Assembly: GCA_003864495.1 (NCBI GenBank)
Contig: ML133454.1
Location: forward strand, 2,833,233 to 2,897,232
Reading direction: 5' to 3'
DNA: 64,000 nucleotides
Source: Nemopilema nomurai
Lineage: Eukaryota > Cnidaria > Scyphozoa > Rhizostomeae > Rhizostomatidae
Each line of letters begins with the position of its first letter. Position 1 is the stretch's first letter. The translations under genes were made by a program, and so were the position numbers. Positions 58,219 through 64,000 of the stretch are shown here, piece by piece. The notes beneath the pieces were generated by a model. The model was not told the origin of the DNA. It searched no databases and worked only from the letters and a program-made list of their open reading frames with translations.

Positions 58219-60548
58219 AAACCTTTTTAAAACCCAGATCTACCAAACAACTCATCCATAAAGAAATGAATTCCATAGATCTATAAAAAAGGAGTTAGAA
58301 TATAAAAAGAGCTGCATAATTGGCTTTACTGTGGCTCATGTTGTTAACATTTCTACAAAAACCCACTTTTTAGCAAAGACAATTTTACATTAAGAGAAAG
58401 CCAGTGTTAAACATTACATAGAACAAGGGAAATGTACTTTTTATGTTAATTCAAATCTTTATATCAAGCTTTTATAAAGTGGTGTAAATGTAAATTTAAG
58501 CATGGTATTTACATCTTATCCTAATTTATCTAGGTAGCATATTTTTATACCTAGGGTCTAGTAAGAAATTTTATTCAAAGTTGAGTCTATCAGCAGGTTC
58601 CTTGATTCAACTTGACTAATTGGTAAACAATGTATTCAGGCAATTAAACATTAGCTGATAGCATATACAGGTAATGTTTTGAAGAAAACAATTGACACCT
58701 GGAAACGGAGAGTCAAACATTTGAAATTATGATGATATGCTAATGATATAATTCAGACAATCCTGTGAAAAGGACTTCAAATAAACAAAGGCCTATGTAG
58801 GTATCATTTCATTTGCTCACCCGCTCATTTGCTCATCAGCCCAATGTTTTAAAACTGAATACTTTCGATTGACATAAGTGCCTGCTTGAGGGTGACAACT
58901 AGTTCTCACCCAACCTACCAAAACTTCAAGTTGTAAAATGTAAGGAACACTTGTTAAGCTGACGATAATATTGAATTTTTTCTGTCTGGCTCTGACTCGC
59001 TACGGTTCCGTCCTAAATTTGCAAAAACGGAAATTGTTGTGAACGATCATTGTCCGACAGAGGAAACAGCAATGCTTTAGCGAGGGAATGAATCAAGAAA
59101 TTTATAGTTTTCTTAACATGTTGAAAATAAAAAACGGCTATAACAGGTATGAAGTTGTCAGCCGGTTGACAATACGCAGCTCTATTATATCGCCGACAAC
59201 CCTGGATGACCAGCGAGAGAATTTGATTTCCAGTGGTTTGAAACCATCGCTTATAAATCAGTGCGATATCCACGTGTTTACCAAAACACAATTAAATTAG
59301 TACTGAACTAAGCCCTAAAATAAAAAATAACAAAGCGAAAAACAAAGTGATCATACCATTTTCAGTTAACTCCGGGTTGAGCGAATTTCAGACGGCGATT
59401 CTAATGTTGATGGGAGTAGTCCGGAAACAAGAGAAAAGAGCAGTCGACATTATTGAATATGGCAAAGCCAACATCGAAGATGAAATTTGTCCTCATCCAC
59501 CTACGTCACTCAGCCTCATGAAAACTGGTTTTAGGCTCTGAATTTGCTGACTAATCCTAAACTAATCTCATAGTTTGCTTTCGACATGGGCGTAAGTTTG
59601 AAGTTGTTTAGGCCCTCTTCTATTATGGTTCACCTATCCGTGTCAGAACTTTGTCCGCTTGCCAATTATCACCGAGTTGCAATGTCCGTCATGTAAAGTA
59701 AACTGCATTTAATTAATTTGAAATGACATGGTATCTCTGACAATTGTCCCGATGAATACTACATGTGAATCTTTGTTTCACAAACAACATGTGAAGTCTT
59801 TTCCCTCATCTAAGATCATTTCAACTGATTCACGAAATTCCTTGCTGCACATCCAGGGGGTCATTACAAGAATTTTTTTATCGGCAGGGGGTAGCAAACA
59901 TTCTAAGCAATCCGGTGCAATTTTTGGTGAAGAAAAAAGGCTAAGTTAACGTCCGCCCGCACTTCAACCTTTAATGTCTACTAATTTATTCACTAATTTG
60001 TCTTTTCAGTGAAGGACAACGGGAGAACGGTTATTTAATTGTACTACATCATAACAATTATTTATGCTTACATTGCAATAAATAAGCAATGAGTCACAGG
60101 GCAAAAGAAAAAGTTGATGCAAAATGAGCAATAATTTTAAATACAATGTTATCATCATGTCCAAATAAACCGGACCCTTAATGGGAAAATGAAACAGCAC
60201 AACTCGTTGAAGGTCCGGCCTATTCCTTGTACCATACAAGACCAATTTAATTTTGTGGGGAATTCGTCGAATATTTCGGGTAAAGGTACAAAATAATCTT
60301 CATGGTTTGTCTCATTTGAACATTTATTGCATTGTTTTGACGTGGGGAGTGGCCTAGATAGAAAAGAACCTGAGATGCCTGCATCGACTTTTTATGGTAA
60401 TCATAAAAAGTAAGATACGGAGCCTATAATTTCAGTTGCTGACACATTCAAAGATTAATAAAGAGCTTAAGTCGTGAAGCTCAGTTTCCGAACTTAGAAA
60501 ATAACGTCTTCAAACCCATCTTAAACTCGTTTCTTGAGAAGATCTTTT
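58219..60548. other. No gene recognised
   Basis: Short frames at 59088-59300 and 59347-59541 (plus) show no known motifs. The sequence is A+T-rich with no obvious repeats. Confidence 0.4.
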
Positions 60549-60784
60549 TCAGCGGACAGATTTTGGTCTTCCTTGTCCATCAAAAATGACAGCAGCCTCA
60601 GCCTGAGTCCTAGGCAACCCCCTTCCTTCAAAAATCGCTCCACCGCTGGTGTTTAGGTTGTAAACAGTGCGTTGAAACATCAGAAGCTCTTGTGAAGATT
60701 CAGGGGTGAGCTCTTGAAAATCGGCATTTTGGCGCGTTACAATATCAAGAATCACCAGCAATACAAGGCAAATACGAAACTCGC
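60549..60784 (-). CDS. Possible last exon of a secreted peptide precursor
   Basis: Reading from about 60779, the frame gives FRICLVLLVILDIVTRQ, which looks like the core of a signal peptide, then ADFQELTPESSQELLMFQ and a tail ending KSVR and a stop. The tail has an internal near-repeat: AIFEGRGLPRT and VIFDGQGRPKS, a pattern [AV]IF[ED]G[RQ]G[LR]P[RK][TS]. Paired basic or Arg/Lys sites after each copy would suit a processed neuropeptide or small secreted protein. No ATG lies in this frame after the upstream TAA at 60786-60788, so a preceding exon is needed; AG dinucleotides near 60780 could serve as acceptor. A possible AATAAA on this strand lies near 60320. I do not recognise the family. Confidence 0.3.
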
Positions 60785-62865
60785 CTTAACATCCAACCCA
60801 AAGACAAATATGTGTTGGACAACCTGTTGGAACACTGAGAAACCTCAATCGATGTTTAAATCTGCAAAGCGCTGAAATGCCGCAGGCACATAAAGAGACT
60901 GCAATGCCGTAAATCCGAAAAGCATGGCGAGCAATGGATGTCGATGGATCAAGAGCTTGAGCCACGGATTTGTTTGTTTCTTATAAAAAACGAACTTGAA
61001 ATTTCTATCATGTTATGTTGGTCGATTTCATGATCAATAGAGTCCAATAGAGGTTCAATAGAGTCCTAAAGTGTGACGTCACCAAAAACCAATTTTTAGA
61101 ATTTTTGAATTTTAACCACATAACATAGAATAGATCACATACTTCCAAATATGCCAAATTTGTCAAATATGCCTAGAATCGGTTGAGATATGGCCAGGGG
61201 CAGATTTAGGGGGATGGATGTCAGGGGGGCATGGCTCCCTAAAATTGTTTCACACCGAGATTATTTGAATGAAAAAGACAACCAATACATAAATTAAAAA
61301 CGTAATTAAATAAAACTTAGCCTAACAAGAAGCTAGTTATCTATCAAATCAACAAAGCAAATTCTCAGTCACATTACTGTAAAACCTTTTAAAAGGTGTG
61401 TTTTACAAACGTGAGTTCTTTGTTGGCAGAAATTCTCAAAAATACGGCAACGGCGGATAAGATCAAAATTCTCCTTTTTATGGCAATAATACGACTAACG
61501 GCTAACAGCAAGTTCGACAAATAACGACACGGCTTCACCAGGCACGACAAAGCTAGCGACAGAGCTCCTAGCAGTACGGCAAAACTTTCGACAAGACTAC
61601 CCCTAACTTATGAAAACAACCCTTTATATAGCCTGAGCAAACCTTAAAATAATAATTACGTAATACAAAAAACATCTTTACCGACGCTGATGCAATCACA
61701 GCGCAATGGTGCAATTGTCACGTGATACTGTCCGTAAGGGAACCCTGGAACATTACATTCGTGTTAAGTAACACAATAAACTAGTGAGAGCTTTGATTCA
61801 GTAATTTTGCGCAAATCAGATATCTCACCTGATATCTAAACTATTCAGAAAAGAATTTGAAAAATAAGTTAATCGAAGCAAAAATTCTAGCTGCCGGAAA
61901 TATCAGAATATCAAAGTGATTTAATTTTGCCTAGAACATTTTACCTTCAAAATTTACCTTGCACGTTAAAGGAAATTTTGCTCTAGGAACCAGTCAAGGC
62001 CGGTGAAACCGGGGAGGCCGGAGAGAAAGAAGCTTAAAATCTTCATATTTTGCACAAACGTTAATGTACACATATTGTGCACAAACCAAACTTTCTGCAC
62101 AAAAAATTGGTTTTGAAAGTATGCCTTAGATTTCTGTCGTCAATTGTTTAACGAAATTTTTATTTTTCAAATTATTTCAAAACAGAAAAAAATAGCAGTG
62201 AATTTGCATCATTTTTGAGAAAACCTCGAAATGAGACAGATTGTTGAAACTATAATGCCATTGCCCTTCTGGTTCTATTTGGAAGAGTTCATTCCCCTCC
62301 TCTTAACAGCTTTGCAGGCAAAAAAATGCCGGTACCATTTGAAGGAAAGTCAAAAGATGTACGCATTGACCAAAAAGGTGAATTTGTATCAAACAGCATT
62401 AGATCCATTTAAACACAAAACATTGTTTGCCTGCAGCTTTTAAACCTGAGTAGAACCGGGAAATGTTATGCATGTGGCTAAAGAAATTATTGCCAATAAT
62501 CGATTTAGACTAATTTACATTCTGTAAAATATTTCGCTATGCAGTTCGTCAATGAGTTGACTTAGGCCCACAATTAGAAGTAGGGACGCCGGAGAGGGGG
62601 GCATGCGGGAGTGGGGGTTGGCCTGGAAGGCAAACGTGCCTTTTTCTGAACATGCCCTCTGTCCTTAAAGGGACGCAAAAGTGATAGTTCTACGAAAAAT
62701 GTGATCTCTTTCAACAATATTTTAAAAAATATCAACGAAAATTGCGACTTCATTCTAAATGTTAATCTCTCTATCCTTAACAGAGATTGTACAAAGCATA
62801 GTATCGAAGACAAATTTTTAAGGGCAGTAAAAATTAAGTAAAAAGAAATTAAAAGTCACGGATCA
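60785..62865. other. No gene recognised; scattered repeat-like sequence
   Basis: A G-rich stretch near 61195-61245 (GGGGCAGATTTAGGGGG, then GGGGGGCATGGCTCCC) resembles ends of common invertebrate DNA transposons, but no partner end was found. A palindromic GTGACGTCAC, matching a CRE site, lies near 61073-61082. No coding sequence is convincing. Confidence 0.35.
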
Positions 62866-62913
62866 ATGGTATTCCTTCCCGAACGCTTTGGTTTTATTAG
62901 CCAATTGTCAATG

Positions 62914-63010
62914 CGAAAGATGCCCTTTAAACCTTTTTCTATGATTTTGGTCTTGATTGCCCTGATGTTTCTCTATGCCCCTCTTGCCCAATCAATGCCT
63001 GGTGTCCCTG
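62914..63010 (+). CDS. Possible signal-peptide exon of a secreted protein
   Basis: The plus strand encodes MRKMPFKPFSMILVLIALMF, then LYAPLAQSMPGVPG: a basic N-region, a strong hydrophobic core, and a small-residue AQS cleavage site. It stops at a good splice donor (CCTG|GTAAGAAG) in phase 1. An ATG in the same frame lies earlier, at 62866, and would give a longer, less typical leader. No second exon was identified with confidence. An acceptor at 63305-63306 would add only GYGQ before a stop. A secreted peptide gene running past the right edge is plausible; chance is also possible. Confidence 0.35.
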
Positions 63011-63874
63011 GTAAGAAGTTTCAACAAATAGGCAAGTGTATTCTAACTCGACGTACTTCGCAACCGTGTACTAAAAACTTCCTCTCTGTTTAAACCATAC
63101 AACGATACTCTATTTATACGACTTACATGAATGTTCTAGATTATGACGTTTATTCTAACATTAAAAGCAATGTTTCTAAAATGTTCTCGATTAACAATAA
63201 CGAAGTGATACAGAGTTCATTGCAAGTTGAATCTACTAGAAAGTTTTTCACCACACTGACCACCAACATTATTATTTTGTTTTTTCGCCGCTGTATGGTC
63301 GTCGCAGGATATGGTCAATGAAACATTTTAGGTCTGCTGACGAATCACTGTTATTTTGGCTCTGTTCGTAAAGTTCTGAACAGAGACCCAAATACGGAAA
63401 TTTGATAGCGAAAGAGCCAATACACATCTGGCCATTTTCGTTTCAATTTGTAACACATTTGACTAATTTTACTTATATTTCATGATGCTCCTTCGGGTTA
63501 TGGGATCCAAATTAAAATTTCCTAAAATATGTTTTCATGATGTCAACACTTTAGAACTCTATTGGAGAAGGGCAGATGGGAGTGAAGGTGGTTGTCTATC
63601 TTTGGCCTATCTTCAAACAAAGCTTGTTGATTCCCTTGTAGTGTAAAACGTTTGAAGAAGCGTGACTTCCTATGTTTACGTTTTTTTAGAAACCTTTTCG
63701 AATCGTGACAGGTGCAACTGCCGCTGTTTTTTATTTCTAGCGCCTTTGTTTTTGTTTGAATCATAAGCATTGTCACAGAAAGGGAGAAAGTAGTTTTGGG
63801 TCCTGTCGACAAGCATCCGGAAATTGTCTGATTTGCTATAGCGCCCAGTTCTATTGCAGGAGATAATCCTAAAA
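63011..63874. other. No gene recognised
   Basis: If the signal-peptide exon is real, this is its intron. Short frames on both strands have no recognisable motifs. Confidence 0.35.
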
Positions 63875-63886
63875 TGCGCATGCGCA
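63875..63886. promoter_or_regulatory. Perfect NRF-1 palindrome, possible promoter at the right edge
   Basis: TGCGCATGCGCA is an exact NRF-1 consensus. It is followed by GTGCGCCATTTC and a GCCATT word, a local GC and CpG enrichment in an A+T-rich region. Sites of this type mark promoters of broadly expressed animal genes. An ATG at 63968 (plus) opens a frame (MSMSINGLMVK) that is still open at the window end, and ATGs also lie on the minus strand, so direction is undecided. Confidence 0.4.
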
Positions 63887-64000
63887 CAACTAGTATTTGT
63901 GCGCCATTTCTTTTGCGTCCTTGCCATTGAGCTGTAAACGTTGGACACTTGAAGGTATAATGTAAAAATGTCCATGTCCATTAATGGACTGATGGTGAAG

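Noticed and set aside
63299..63322. Possible second exon for the signal-peptide gene, adding GYGQ and a stop
   Set aside because: The product would be too short to judge and the acceptor has a weak pyrimidine tract.

Overview
The window looks like nuclear DNA of an invertebrate animal. The genes are split by GT-AG introns, non-coding DNA is A+T-rich, and microsatellites, MITE-like elements and a truncated LINE are present. The gene set (SF3B3, PRP4 kinase, a p130Cas-type scaffold, a glycine-transporter-like SLC6 protein) is metazoan. The intron-rich SF3B3 and compact introns would fit a cnidarian such as an anthozoan; that is inference, since no diagnostic lineage marker was found.

Layout, left to right. 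At 3352-3760 (minus) lies the first coding exon of an SLC6 transporter whose other exons were not found and probably lie beyond the left edge. From 3761 to about 16000 there is no recognisable gene, only a MITE-like element (about 5600-5997) and a GC-rich block (about 15690-15960). From 16023 to 32220 (minus) there is a complete SF3B3 gene. I could assemble it from 32 coding exons, all with GT-AG borders and matching phases, giving 1220 residues. Its introns hold a LINE tail, microsatellites, minisatellites, duplicated segments including a dead copy of part of exon 13, and a short plus-strand MARVEL-like reading frame. From 33.8 to 35.8 kb two possible exons of an unrecognised minus-strand gene are visible. 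From 37468 to 45036 (minus) there is a complete PRP4 kinase gene (PRPF4B, 10 coding exons, 890 residues). From 47175 to 51401 (minus) lie two large exons of a BCAR1/p130Cas family scaffold; its short initiating exon was not found. The last 12.6 kb is sparse: weak candidates are a secreted-peptide exon (minus, about 60.55 kb), a signal-peptide exon (plus, 62.9 kb) and an NRF-1-type promoter motif near the right edge.

All firmly identified genes lie on the minus strand. Two encode spliceosome factors: SF3B3 is part of the U2 snRNP SF3b complex, and PRP4K acts at the tri-snRNP step. The others concern adhesion/Src-type signalling and neurotransmitter or amino-acid uptake. I found no CRISPR array, rRNA, tRNA or bacterial-type operon, and nothing that clearly amounts to a new multi-gene system. 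The most unusual items are the duplicated pseudo-exon inside SF3B3, the array of 3' splice-site-like motifs beside an SF3B3 donor, the DR1-like array in PRPF4B, and the two possible secreted-peptide exons.
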